Assembly (NCBI GenBank): GCA_017402995.1
Contig: JAFQOV010000004.1
Span: 118,485 to 168,090, forward strand
Length of the DNA: 49,606 nucleotides
Reading direction: 5' to 3'
Origin: Candidatus Gastranaerophilales bacterium
GTDB lineage: Bacteria > Cyanobacteriota > Vampirovibrionia > Gastranaerophilales > Gastranaerophilaceae
A program made the translations under genes and the position numbers. This document shows positions 32,150-40,803 of the stretch, in pieces. The notes under the pieces are model-generated. The model was not told the origin of the DNA. It was given only the letters and a program-made list of their open reading frames with translations, and did no database searches. Within the stretch, counting starts at the first letter, position 1; each line of letters starts with the position of its first letter.

Positions 32150-32177
32150 TTGTTTTTCCTTTGGTTTTTGGTATCCT
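32150..32177 (+). promoter_or_regulatory. Putative promoter of nrnA-yihY-nagZ
   Basis: TTGTTT (32150-32155), 16 nt, TATCCT (32172-32177), then 7 nt to the ATG at 32185. The -10 is weak, but the layout matches the other leaderless candidates. Confidence 0.35.
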
Positions 32178-32184
32178 ATTAGAA

Positions 32185-33135
32185 ATGGAAAGAGAAATTT
32201 TAAAAACGATTAATAACTCTCAACGTGTTTTAATAATAACACATGTTAATCCTGATGGCGATACTCTTGGTAGCGCAAGTGCGCTAAAGTCCTATATCGG
32301 CAATAAAGCTGATATTTTAATTCAAATTAAAGATAATTTTAACTTTCCAAAAACATATTCTTTTTTGCCACATTTAAATCAGGCTAAAAATCTTTCAGAT
32401 GTTAAAGATGAATATGATTTAATTGTTGCGCTTGATGTAGCGTCAATCGATAGAATTATTGATAAAGCTAGAGCCTTGTTTGATAAAGCGCAAAACACAA
32501 TTTCAATCGACCATCATAAAACAAACAAAAACTATGCAAAACTAAACCTTGTCAAAGGTGGGACTTCTTCTTGCGGAGAAGTTTTATATGATTTTTTTGT
32601 TAAAAACGATATTGAAATTACATCTGAAATGGCAATGGGGTTATATTCTGCAATTTTAACAGACACCGGTTGTTTTAAATACGAATCAACAACTTCATAT
32701 ACTTTTGAAATTGCAAAACAGCTATCAAAACTTGTAAATACATCTGAAATTGCGGATTTGTGCTATACGAACAAAGCAAAAAATTTAATCTTATTTCAAA
32801 GTGAATTAGTAACAAATGCGAAATTTTGTTTGAATGACAAAATTGCTTATACATTAATTACAAAAGATATTATTGAAAAATATAGCGCAAAAGATGAATA
32901 TACAGAAGGAATTTGCGAAACCTTGCGCTCGATTTATGGCGTTGAAGTTGCTTTTGTTTTAAAAGAAACCGACAACGGCGCAAAAGTTTCTATTCGCACA
33001 AAAGAGCTTGACGCAACCAAAATCACAGATAAATTTAACGGTGGCGGACATAAACGCGCAGCTGGTTGCACAATAAAAACAAATATTAACCAAGCGGCAG
33101 AAAAATTAATCGAAACAGCTAAAGAATTGTTATGA
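32185..33135 (+). CDS. nrnA: DHH/DHHA1 phosphoesterase NrnA (nanoRNase / pAp phosphatase)
   Basis: NrnA degrades 2-5-nt RNAs and, in many bacteria, dephosphorylates pAp. The 316-residue protein has the DHH catalytic motifs THVNPDGDT (Asp24, Asp26), ALDVAS, the DHH triplet at 109-111, and the DHHA1 substrate motif GGGHKRAAG (286-294). The start is set at the ATG at 32185 (MEREILKTI). A longer reading would overlap the divergent antiporter gene and adds a hydrophobic stretch not typical of the family. The stop overlaps the yihY start by 4 nt (ATGA). Confidence 0.93.
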   Translation: MEREILKTINNSQRVLIITHVNPDGDTLGSASALKSYIGNKADILIQIKDNFNFPKTYSFLPHLNQAKNLSDVKDEYDLIVALDVASIDRIIDKARALFDKAQNTISIDHHKTNKNYAKLNLVKGGTSSCGEVLYDFFVKNDIEITSEMAMGLYSAILTDTGCFKYESTTSYTFEIAKQLSKLVNTSEIADLCYTNKAKNLILFQSELVTNAKFCLNDKIAYTLITKDIIEKYSAKDEYTEGICETLRSIYGVEVAFVLKETDNGAKVSIRTKELDATKITDKFNGGGHKRAAGCTIKTNINQAAEKLIETAKELL

Positions 33136-34007
33136 AAAAAGTATTTAAAATTTTAAAAGAATATTTAACCAATTTAATTCAATGTATTATCCGAGACGAC
33201 TATGCAAACGCTGGCGGCGAAATGGCATATATGGCTGCTCTTGGAATTTTTCCTTTTATGCTATTTATTATGGCTGTTTTTGGCTGGCTTGGAAAAACAT
33301 TTTTTGTCAATAAAATCATTTTTGGCTTGTCAACAATCGCTCCGCAAAGCGTAATCGACTTGATTAATGGCGTATTAAACGAGGTTGTAATCTTTAAAAG
33401 CGGAAAGTTTATGGCAATTGCTGGCTTTTTTGTCACATTGTTTTTATCGTCAAATGCGATTGCGGTATTCATTAAAGGGTTAAATCGCGCAAATAATGTC
33501 CAAGAAAATCGCTCATTTTTAAAGGTTAGACTTCTTGCGATTTTAATGGTTTTTGTAAATGCTTTTTTCTTGTTTATTAGTATCAACTTAATTGTCTTAG
33601 GAAAAGTCATTACAAATTTTGTTGGGGTATATTTATCTATTCCGCAAGAAATAATAGACACAATTTTAATTACAAGATGGCCTGTTGCGTTTTTGTCATT
33701 GTTGCTTTTGGCGTCAATTAACTATTACGTTTTACCTGCGAGAGATTTTAGCGCAAAAAGAAAAAGTGTTATCCCAGGCGCTATGTTTTTCTGTGTTTTT
33801 TGGTTAATTGGTTCGTGGGCATTTTCTTTATATGTTAACGCGCTAGGCACATATAACAAGGTTTATGGCACAATTGGGGTTTTTGCAATTTTAATGATTT
33901 GGTTATATTATTCATCAATTATTCTTTTGATTGGTGGACAAGTAAACAACCAAACCCTAAGACGTCTCACAATTCTTGATAAAAGACGACAAAGGACACA
34001 AGAATAA
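33132..34007 (+). CDS. yihY: YihY/BrkB-family membrane protein
   Basis: This 291-residue inner-membrane protein has about six helices. It belongs to the family once mislabelled 'ribonuclease BN'; its function remains uncertain, with transport proposed. Family features include GGEMAYMAALGIFPFMLF near 28-45, the GLNRANNVQENRSFLKVR loop, and the closing IWLYYSSIILLIGGQVN segment. It is translationally coupled to nrnA upstream (4-nt overlap) and abuts nagZ with no gap. Confidence 0.9.
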   Translation: MKKVFKILKEYLTNLIQCIIRDDYANAGGEMAYMAALGIFPFMLFIMAVFGWLGKTFFVNKIIFGLSTIAPQSVIDLINGVLNEVVIFKSGKFMAIAGFFVTLFLSSNAIAVFIKGLNRANNVQENRSFLKVRLLAILMVFVNAFFLFISINLIVLGKVITNFVGVYLSIPQEIIDTILITRWPVAFLSLLLLASINYYVLPARDFSAKRKSVIPGAMFFCVFWLIGSWAFSLYVNALGTYNKVYGTIGVFAILMIWLYYSSIILLIGGQVNNQTLRRLTILDKRRQRTQE

Positions 34008-35057
34008 ATGAGAAAATTTTTTCTTTTTCTTTTCTTGATTTCAACTTGCGTTTTTGCTCTTGATATTGACGAAAAAATTGGGCAGATGATTATTGTTGGT
34101 TTCAAGGGGGATAGTGTTAAATCTCGCGGGTTTAAACAAGTTCAAAAACAATTAAAAAAAGGCGAAATTTCTGGAGTTATACTTTTTTCAAGAAATATAA
34201 AATCAAAAAATGATTTAATTCAGATGAACAACGAACTTTTGAAATCTTCTAAAATTGTTCCTTTTATTTCAATTGATAATGAAGGCGGACAAATTCAAAG
34301 GTATGATTTTATTCAAACAAAAAGCGCAAAAGAAATTGCAAAACTAAGCGAAAAACAAGCGCGTGAAGAATATCAAAAAATGGCAAATTTAGAGCATGAA
34401 TTGGGTATTAATTTAAACTTTGCTCCTTGTGTTGATTTAGAAATAAATAAAAATTCAATCATAGCTAAAAAAGAAAGAAGTTACGGCGAAAATTCTGATA
34501 TTGTTTCAAAATACGCAGAAATTTTCATTCAAGAACATAACAAGTTAAATATCATAAATTCAATTAAACATTTTCCAGGGCATGGAAGTGTGGCTGGGGA
34601 TACTCATCTTGGGTTTGTGGAATCAACAAATACTTTTAAAAATAACGAACTTTTGCCATATATAAATTTATTAAATTATGACGATAAAAATATGGTTATG
34701 GTTTCACATGTTTTTAATAAAAATTTTGATGAAAAATATCCTGCAAGTTTATCTGAGTTAACTCTAAAAGGTTTTTTGAGAGGAAAAATCGGGTTTGATG
34801 GGGTGATTGTTTCAGATGATTTTGATATGAGGGCAATTAAAAACAACTATTCACTAGAAGAAACTGTCGAAAAAGCAATTAATGCAGGTGTTAATCTTTT
34901 AGTTTTTTCTGGAAATATATCAAAAAATGATAAAAACGAAGTTAAAAAGATGAGAAAAATTATTAAAAATGGAATAAAAACAGGAAAAATAGACATTGAA
35001 AATATTAATAATTCATACGAAAGAATAATTAATATTAAAAAATTAATAGAAAATTAA
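34008..35057 (+). CDS. nagZ: Exported beta-N-acetylhexosaminidase NagZ-like (GH3)
   Basis: GH3 NagZ enzymes remove N-acetylglucosamine from muropeptides during wall recycling. The 349-residue protein shows IDNEGGQIQR (90-98), the GH3 motif KHFPGHG (187-193) with DTH (198-200) that marks the NagZ catalytic loop, and nucleophile Asp270 in VSDDFDM. Unlike cytoplasmic E. coli NagZ it has a signal peptide (about 1-18, CVFA|LD), so it acts outside the cytoplasm, like Bacillus NagZ. It starts directly after the yihY stop codon (TAA-ATG), third in the operon. Confidence 0.92.
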   Translation: MRKFFLFLFLISTCVFALDIDEKIGQMIIVGFKGDSVKSRGFKQVQKQLKKGEISGVILFSRNIKSKNDLIQMNNELLKSSKIVPFISIDNEGGQIQRYDFIQTKSAKEIAKLSEKQAREEYQKMANLEHELGINLNFAPCVDLEINKNSIIAKKERSYGENSDIVSKYAEIFIQEHNKLNIINSIKHFPGHGSVAGDTHLGFVESTNTFKNNELLPYINLLNYDDKNMVMVSHVFNKNFDEKYPASLSELTLKGFLRGKIGFDGVIVSDDFDMRAIKNNYSLEETVEKAINAGVNLLVFSGNISKNDKNEVKKMRKIIKNGIKTGKIDIENINNSYERIINIKKLIEN

Positions 35058-35111
35058 AAAACTACTTGATTATTTTTTTTGATATTGTATTATAATTAAG
35101 CAAACGCTTTT

Positions 35112-35186
35112 GCGGGAGTAATTCAGTGGTAGAATGCTTCCTTGCCAAGGAAGATGTCGCGAGTTCGAGCCTCGTCTCCCGCTCCA
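35112..35186 (+). tRNA. tRNA-Gly (GCC)
   Basis: Acceptor GCGGGAG/CTCCCGC, anticodon stem CTTCC/GGAAG with loop TTGCCAA (anticodon GCC, 35144-35146), T loop TTCGAGC. The encoded 3' end is TCCA. A TATAAT at 35091-35096 gives a promoter, and a terminator hairpin begins 2 nt after the CCA. Confidence 0.96.
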
Positions 35187-35187
35187 T

Positions 35188-35213
35188 AAAAGACACCTTA
35201 ATAGGTGTCTTTT
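35188..35213 (+). terminator. Terminator after tRNA-Gly (unit A)
   Basis: AAAAGACACCT and AGGTGTCTTTT form a perfect 11-bp stem with a 4-nt loop, followed by ATTTT. Confidence 0.85.
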
Positions 35214-35308
35214 ATTTTGCGCGAGACTCGGCAAGCCTCTTGCTTTGCATGACCAAATTCTACGGCTCATATTTCGCCTTGAATTTTAGGCCTTCCCGCT
35301 CCATAAAG

Positions 35309-35330
35309 AAGAGTCACAGAAGTGGCTCTT
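35309..35330 (+). terminator. Terminator-like hairpin of unit B
   Basis: AAGAGTCAC-AGAA-GTGGCTCTT has nine pairs, including one G-U, followed by TTTT. The stem sequence is unrelated to that of unit A although the flanks are near identical. Confidence 0.65.
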
Positions 35331-35490
35331 TTTTATTTTGCGTGAGACTCGGCAAGCCTCTTGCTTTGCAAGCTAATGTCATATATCAATGAATTTTTGG
35401 AGTAAAGATATCATCTTTGTTGTTAATACAACTGAATAAATTTGCTAAATATGTTAATATTTATACAGTTAACAACCAAAAGAGGTGTTT

Positions 35491-37110
35491 ATGAGGGTAA
35501 TTATTATTGGTGGCGGTGCGGCAGGTGCAAGTTGTGCAACAAGATTAAGAAGGCTAAATGAAGATGCTGAAATAATCATTTTAGAGCGAACAAATGAGGT
35601 CTCAATCGCCAATTGCGGTCTTCCGTATTACATTTCTGATGTTATTCCAAATAGAGATAGTATCCTTGTATCAACTCCTCAAAAGTTTAAATCTTGGTTT
35701 AATATTGATGTCCGCTTAGAAACAGAAGTTGTTGAAATAAACAAAGAAGAAAAATTTGTTCTTACAAACTCGAATGAAAAATTAAATTATGATTATTTAG
35801 TTTTAGCAAACGGTGCAAACCCTATTGTCCCTGAATTTGCGGGCTTAAATAAAGACAAGACTTTTGTTGTCAGAACTTTAAATGATGCTGATAAAATTAA
35901 AAGCTATATTAAAAACAATCCTGTTAAAAAAGTAGCGGTCATTGGTGGCGGTTTTATCGGAATTGAAATAGCTGAAAACCTTATAGAAATGGGGTTAAAT
36001 ACAACTTTAATTGAGCTAAATAACCAAATTTTAGCACCCGTTGATTTTGAAATCGCAAAAATTGCACAAGATGAAATGATTAAAAAAGGCGTAAATCTGA
36101 TTTTATCTGATGGCGTTCAAAAGTTTAGCGAAAACCAGATTATTCTAAATTCAAATAATGCAATTGACTATGATTTATGCATTTTAGCGCTTGGTGTTAA
36201 GCCTGAAACCGATTTAGCATGCAAAGCTGGATTAGAAACAAATCGGGGGATTATTGTTGATGAGCATTTAAAAACTTCAAACGAGTTTATTTATGCTGCG
36301 GGCGATAATATTGAAGCGAAAGATTTTGTAAGCGGACAAAACACCCTTTTACCTCTTGCAGGGCCAGCTAATCGCCAAGGACGAATTGTTGCAGATAACA
36401 TTTGCGGATTTAATTCGACTTATAAAAATACCCAAGGAACAAGTGTCGTAAAGATTTTTGACTTAACTGTTGCAAGTAGCGGAAACAATGAAAAACAATT
36501 AAAACAAAAAGAAATTCCTTATTGGAAAACTTACGTATACGGTCGCTCTCATGCCGGATATTACCCTGATTCAGATATGATTTTGTATAAATTATTATTC
36601 TCAAATGACGGTAAAATCTTAGGTATTCAAGGAATTGGCGAAAGCGGAGTTGAAAAAAGAGTTGATGTAATTGCAACAATTATGCGAAATAATGGCACTG
36701 TGCAAGATATGATTGATGCTGAATTGTGCTATGCGCCGCCATATTCTAGTGCAAAAGACCCTGTGAATATTTTAGGAATGAGTGCTGATAATATTTTAAA
36801 AGGGCTTGTTAAGCCTGCTTATTTTGAAGATTTAAAAAATGCAGTTGTTATTGATGTTCGACCTAATATGATTTATAAAATGGGTACAATTGATAGTGCT
36901 ATAAATATTCCTATCGCTGAAATTAGAAAAAGGCTTGATGAAATTCCAAAAGATAAAAAAGTGATTTTATCTTGTAATACAGGCTATACAAGCTATTGTG
37001 CGTCAAGAATATTAGCTCAAAAAGGGTTCAATAATATTTATTCTTTTATGGGCGGATATGAATTGTATAAGGAATTTATAAAAGAAAGTGTTAAATTAAA
37101 ACATGTCTAA
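35491..37110 (+). CDS. CoA-disulfide reductase / NADH oxidase-like flavoprotein with C-terminal rhodanese domain
   Basis: This 539-residue protein is of the CoADR-rhodanese (NADH-dependent persulfide/CoA-disulfide reductase) type. It has an N-terminal FAD motif IIIGGGAAGASCATRLRR, the redox-active single Cys42 in IANCGLPYYISD, a second Rossmann motif for NAD(P)H at about 148-170 (VAVIGGGFIGIEIAENL), FIYAAGDN for FAD (267-273), a dimerisation domain, and a rhodanese domain from about 445 with Cys495 (SCNTGYTSYCAS). It probably reduces CoA disulfide or persulfides and handles sulfane sulfur in an anaerobe. SD AGAGG precedes the ATG at 35491; reading from GTG at 35485 would put the start in the spacer. 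Confidence 0.92.
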   Translation: MRVIIIGGGAAGASCATRLRRLNEDAEIIILERTNEVSIANCGLPYYISDVIPNRDSILVSTPQKFKSWFNIDVRLETEVVEINKEEKFVLTNSNEKLNYDYLVLANGANPIVPEFAGLNKDKTFVVRTLNDADKIKSYIKNNPVKKVAVIGGGFIGIEIAENLIEMGLNTTLIELNNQILAPVDFEIAKIAQDEMIKKGVNLILSDGVQKFSENQIILNSNNAIDYDLCILALGVKPETDLACKAGLETNRGIIVDEHLKTSNEFIYAAGDNIEAKDFVSGQNTLLPLAGPANRQGRIVADNICGFNSTYKNTQGTSVVKIFDLTVASSGNNEKQLKQKEIPYWKTYVYGRSHAGYYPDSDMILYKLLFSNDGKILGIQGIGESGVEKRVDVIATIMRNNGTVQDMIDAELCYAPPYSSAKDPVNILGMSADNILKGLVKPAYFEDLKNAVVIDVRPNMIYKMGTIDSAINIPIAEIRKRLDEIPKDKKVILSCNTGYTSYCASRILAQKGFNNIYSFMGGYELYKEFIKESVKLKHV

Positions 37111-37144
37111 AAATTGATATTTAAAAAGAATGACATATAAAAAA

Positions 37145-37163
37145 GGTCTCCAAACAGGAGACC
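37145..37163. terminator. Bidirectional terminator, flavoprotein / tRNA-Ile
   Basis: GGTCTCC-AAACA-GGAGACC is flanked by six A and six T. It lies between the convergent flavoprotein gene and tRNA-Ile. Confidence 0.9.
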
Positions 37164-37172
37164 TTTTTTATA

Positions 37173-37246
<74 letters not shown>

Positions 37247-37313
37247 GTAATTTTGCTTCGTGGTTAAAACCTTTTGCATAATCTAAAGTAACACGAACAA
37301 AATTTAAAATCAA

Positions 37314-39005
37314 CTACATTTTTTCAACAGGATTTACACCAATTAAATTCATCATTGTGCGCATAATAATTCTAAAAGAATTAACTATGGCAAGTTTTTT
37401 AAGGCAATCTTGTTTGTCATCTGATAAAACTCTTGTGTAGTTATAGAAATGATGGAAAGAATTTGCTAATTCTGTTAAATATTTACACAACATATATGGA
37501 GCGCGATATTTAACAGCGTTTGCAAGCAATCCTTTTCCTTCTTCTAATTTTAAAATCAACGCTTTAATTGCACTTAATGATTCATCTGAAAGATTTTCAA
37601 AGATTGATGAAATGTCTGGATTTTTAATAAATTCATCAATTTCAGATTGTGTCAAAATTGGCTCAAGTTCTGTTTTGTTGTCGATATCAATTCTTTTTTC
37701 AATAGCTTTTCTCATAATTGAGCATGCTCTGGCATGTGCATATTGGACATAAAAAACCGGATTTTTGTCAGATTGAGATTTTGCCAAATCGACATCAAAA
37801 TCAATTGTTGTATCGGAAGAACGCATTAACATCCAAAAACGCGTTGCGTCAACTCCAACTTCTTGGATTAAATCATCAAGTGTGACCATTTTTTTACGTT
37901 TGCCCATGCGTTGTTGTTCGCCATCTTGGATTAGATTAACAAGCTGTCCTAATAAAACTTCTAATTTTGAGCTGTCATATCCAAGCGCGTCAATTGCAGC
38001 TTTCATTCTTGGAATATAGCCGTGGTGGTCTGCACCCCAGATATTGATTAATCTATCAAAGCCTCTATCTAATTTATTTTTGTGATATGCGATATCCGCG
38101 GTTAAATATGTGTTTTTACCGTCAGTTTTAACTAAAACTCTATCTTGGTCATCTTCATAATCAGAGCTTTTAAACCAAACAGCGCCATCTTTTTCATATA
38201 TTTTTCCAGCCTTTTGCAATGTTTCCATTGATTTTTCAACTTCATTATTTTCGTATAATGACAATTCTGAGAAAAATAAATCAAAATGTGTGCCAAAATT
38301 TTCTAATAATTCTTTTTGAAGTCTTAACATGTCTTGTTTTGCAAAATCCGCATATGACAAGCCTTTGTTGTCTTCTAGATATCTTTTAGCGCAATCAATC
38401 AAATATTCGCCAGGATACATATCTTCTTCAAGTTCAATGTCTTCGCCTTGCAATTGTTTGACGCGAACTTCTAAAGATTTTCCAAGCTTGTTAATTTGAT
38501 TTCCGGCGTCATTAATATAAAATTCTTGAAAAACTTCATATCCACAATAGTTCATGATGTTTGCTAAAGCAGAACCCAAAGCAGCCCAACGCCCGTGTCC
38601 AATATGGAAAGGACCTGTTGGGTTTGCGCTGACATATTCAATATTTACCTTTTCGCCTTTGCCAACATTTGTTTTAAGATAGTCATCTTTTTTGTTTAAA
38701 ATGTCTTTTATGACGTTATTTAAAAATGCGTTTTCAAGTTTAAAATTGATAAAACCTGCAACAACATTGATTGAAAAATCAGCTTCTTCAATGTGTTTTA
38801 CAATTGCGTTTGCAATCATTGGCGGTGCCATTTTTGCGCTTCTTGCAAGAGCAGAAACGTTAATTGCAAAATCGCCAAAATCCTTGTTTTTAGGCGCGTC
38901 GCAGACTAATTCAACTTCTAACTTTTCGCATTCATTTAATTCTTTGTTTTCAATCGCTTTTAAAATAGCGTTTTTTGTAATTTCAATAAAATAATTCTTT
39001 AACAT
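37314..39005 (-). CDS. argS: Arginyl-tRNA synthetase
   Basis: This class I synthetase charges tRNA-Arg. The 563-residue protein has the ArgS-specific N-terminal domain (about 1-115), the HIGH motif in SANPTGPFHIGHGRW (134-137), INDAGNQINKLG, and WGADHHGYIPRMKAA. The KMSKS region is degenerate (RMGKRKKMVTLDDL), as often in ArgS. A DALR anticodon-binding domain lies at the C-terminus (about 440-563, with FHHFYNYTRVL). No SD is seen; TAAAAT ends 9 nt before the ATG. Confidence 0.96.
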   Translation of the reverse strand: MLKNYFIEITKNAILKAIENKELNECEKLEVELVCDAPKNKDFGDFAINVSALARSAKMAPPMIANAIVKHIEEADFSINVVAGFINFKLENAFLNNVIKDILNKKDDYLKTNVGKGEKVNIEYVSANPTGPFHIGHGRWAALGSALANIMNYCGYEVFQEFYINDAGNQINKLGKSLEVRVKQLQGEDIELEEDMYPGEYLIDCAKRYLEDNKGLSYADFAKQDMLRLQKELLENFGTHFDLFFSELSLYENNEVEKSMETLQKAGKIYEKDGAVWFKSSDYEDDQDRVLVKTDGKNTYLTADIAYHKNKLDRGFDRLINIWGADHHGYIPRMKAAIDALGYDSSKLEVLLGQLVNLIQDGEQQRMGKRKKMVTLDDLIQEVGVDATRFWMLMRSSDTTIDFDVDLAKSQSDKNPVFYVQYAHARACSIMRKAIEKRIDIDNKTELEPILTQSEIDEFIKNPDISSIFENLSDESLSAIKALILKLEEGKGLLANAVKYRAPYMLCKYLTELANSFHHFYNYTRVLSDDKQDCLKKLAIVNSFRIIMRTMMNLIGVNPVEKM

Positions 39006-39086
39006 AATACGTATATTTTAATATAAAAAAAATAAAAATGAAGAAATGTAACAAAATTTTAAAAAACTGTTATCACCTTAACAAGC

Positions 39087-39114
39087 TTGACTTTTGAGGA
39101 GTTTTAACTATAAT
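39087..39114 (+). promoter_or_regulatory. Strong promoter of the 70-residue orphan
   Basis: TTGACT (39087-39092), 16 nt, TATAAT (39109-39114), one of the best sigma70-type promoters in the window. Transcription would start near 39121, about 26 nt before the likely ATG. Confidence 0.7.
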
Positions 39115-39146
39115 GAAAATTGCATCACACAATTGAAAGCTTGGAA

Positions 39147-39359
39147 ATGAGCGGAATTAACAAAGTTACATTTAATACTCCATATACAAATGATCTGAAA
39201 TTGTACACAAAACGTACTTGTTCAGATAATTCTGAAATGTATATTAAATCTAAACTTAATATGCTTTACAAACAAGCGCTTTCAAGCAAAATCCAATTTG
39301 CAAGCAAAAGAAACTTAAGAAAATTGGTCGAAGGTAATCACCTAGACGAAACTGTTTAA
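39147..39359 (+). CDS. Small basic hypothetical protein
   Basis: I do not recognise this 70-residue protein. It is basic and helix-rich (YIKSKLNMLYKQALSS), ending in RNLRKLVEGNHLDETV, with a short N-terminal MSGINKVTFNTPY. The start is the ATG at 39147; a TTG at 39120 would extend it by nine residues. The strong promoter just upstream supports a real gene, although the SD is weak (TTGGAA). A seven-codon frame (M-K-I-A-S-H-N) begins at 39114 and ends just before it. Its stop overlaps the convergent neighbour by 4 nt. Confidence 0.65.
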   Translation: MSGINKVTFNTPYTNDLKLYTKRTCSDNSEMYIKSKLNMLYKQALSSKIQFASKRNLRKLVEGNHLDETV

Positions 39360-39871
39360 TTGCATTTTCTTTTTACGCTGTTTTGTATTTCGTTTGCAAA
39401 ATTTAAATATTTAATTAAATTCTTATAGCGAATTTCTTCTTCGCCATATGGAATTGTTTTATCCAACAAGGTTTTTGTATCGATATTTAATTCACCAAGC
39501 TTTTTAAGAGCTTCTTTTGCAATTTTTGCTTTATATATTTTTGGGAAAAATGCTAAAAATAGACGTTCTGGAGAAAATTTATTTTTTTTAATTAAGCTAT
39601 TTTCTTTTACATTTAGAAATCTTTTAACTGTTTCAAAAGAACGAGGTGAATTGTTTTCAATTTGTTCTTGCAATAAATTTAAATCATATTCATTTAAACG
39701 CTTTTTGTTTGTAGCGTCGAATTTTTGAAAATCTTCAGGAATTTCAACAAAAGAAGAAATCTCTTCTTCTTTTGGTCTTTTTTCAAATATATTCTCGGGT
39801 TCATTTCCTTGCTTGATTATTCCTGATTGGATTAGCCTTTCTTCAAGGGAATTATATGATTTATTTTCCAT
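39356..39871 (-). CDS. Hypothetical protein, charged and helical
   Basis: No family is recognised for this 171-residue protein. The first ~60 residues are acidic and probably disordered (EKRPKEEEISSFVEIPED). The remainder is basic and helical, with conserved-looking FSPERLFLAFFPKIYKAKIAKE. It has no signal peptide or membrane helix. CATAAT ends 6 nt before the ATG, with no SD. It is convergent with the 70-residue orphan and divergent from nifU. Confidence 0.7.
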   Translation of the reverse strand: MENKSYNSLEERLIQSGIIKQGNEPENIFEKRPKEEEISSFVEIPEDFQKFDATNKKRLNEYDLNLLQEQIENNSPRSFETVKRFLNVKENSLIKKNKFSPERLFLAFFPKIYKAKIAKEALKKLGELNIDTKTLLDKTIPYGEEEIRYKNLIKYLNFANEIQNSVKRKCN

Positions 39872-39968
39872 ATTGCTATTATGCTATCAATTATATTTTT
39901 TTTAACCATATACAAGTAGGATTTTTAGGTGATATAATTAGTTTTGTAGAGAAATAAAATGGTAAATT

Positions 39969-40802
39969 ATGTGGGAATATACGCAAAAAGTTAAAGAACA
40001 TTTTAAAAATCCAAAAAATGTTGGAGAAATTGAAAACGCTGATGCAATCGGCGAAGCTGGTGCGCTATCTTGCGGAGATAAGCTAAAATTATATTTAAAA
40101 ATTGAAAACAATGTAATTACAGATGCGAAGTTTCAAACCTTTGGTTGTGGTTCAGCTGTTGCTGCAAGCAGTATATTAACAGAAATGTTGATTGGAAAAA
40201 CCATTGAAGAAGCTAAAAAAATTACAAACAAGCAAATCGCAGACGAGCTTGGCGGTTTGCCACCAGAAAAAATGCACTGTTCTGTAATGGGAAGAGAAGC
40301 GCTAGAAGACGCTTTAAAAAATTATTTACAAGATGATGAGGATTGGACAGAGCTTGAAATTGAACCGCAAGAAACAAACTCTCAAATTATTTGTCACTGT
40401 TTTGGAATAACAAAACAAGAAATTATCGATTCAATTACAAAAAATGGCGCTAAAACTTTTGATGACGTTTCTAAATTAACTTCTGCTGGTCTTGCTTGCG
40501 GAAGATGTAGAGAATTAATTGAAAATCTAATCAAAGAATATATCAAAACAGACAAAAAAGAAGTCTTAAATCCAGTTCAAAAAATAATTAAAATAAATAA
40601 TATTATTGAAAATGTAATTGAACCAGAACTTAAAAAAGACATGGGCGGGATTGAGCTTGTAAACGTTGATGGAAATAATGTTTACGTTAGATTAAAAGGT
40701 CATTGTTCCGCTTGTCAAAATGCAAAATTAACTCTTAAAAATTTTGTTGAAACAAAATTAAAAGAGCTTGTAGATGATGAAATAGTGGTTTTGGAAGAAT
40801 AA
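39969..40802 (+). CDS. nifU: NifU-type Fe-S cluster scaffold, three domains
   Basis: NifU assembles Fe-S clusters using sulfur from NifS. All three classical domains are present in 277 residues. The IscU-like N-terminal domain has Cys35, Asp37, Cys60 and Cys104. The central BFD-type 2Fe-2S domain has Cys142, Cys144 (ICHC), Cys177 and Cys180 (ACGRC). The C-terminal NifU domain has GHCSAC (Cys246, Cys249). No nitrogenase genes are nearby, so it probably serves general Fe-S needs. TATAAT (39933-39938) is the likely -10. nifS follows 1 nt after the stop. Confidence 0.95.
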   Translation: MWEYTQKVKEHFKNPKNVGEIENADAIGEAGALSCGDKLKLYLKIENNVITDAKFQTFGCGSAVAASSILTEMLIGKTIEEAKKITNKQIADELGGLPPEKMHCSVMGREALEDALKNYLQDDEDWTELEIEPQETNSQIICHCFGITKQEIIDSITKNGAKTFDDVSKLTSAGLACGRCRELIENLIKEYIKTDKKEVLNPVQKIIKINNIIENVIEPELKKDMGGIELVNVDGNNVYVRLKGHCSACQNAKLTLKNFVETKLKELVDDEIVVLEE

Positions 40803-40803
40803 A

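Larger units (their letters stand above)
35177..35370 (+). repeat. Tandem scar downstream of tRNA-Gly: two units of tRNA 3' end + hairpin + conserved tail
   Basis: Unit A and unit B are offset by about 117-121 bp. Each starts with the same 14 nt, TCCCGCTCCATAAA (35177-35190 and 35294-35307), which in A is the end of the real tRNA. Each then has a terminator-like hairpin of different sequence, and ends with a 40-nt tail matching 39/40 (35210-35249 and 35331-35370). Unit B looks like what is left of a second tRNA-Gly copy. The whole gap 35187-35490 holds no gene; the short frames through it are shadows of the repeats. Confidence 0.8.

Noticed and set aside
35177-35307. attL/attR pair of an integrated element at tRNA-Gly
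   Set aside because: The 14-nt repeats are only about 117 bp apart with no integrase or cargo, and the repeated 40-nt tails point to a tandem duplication instead.
35126-35392. Open frames through tRNA-Gly and its downstream repeats on both strands
   Set aside because: They read through the tRNA gene and hairpins, have no SD and exist only because the repeats are stop-free.
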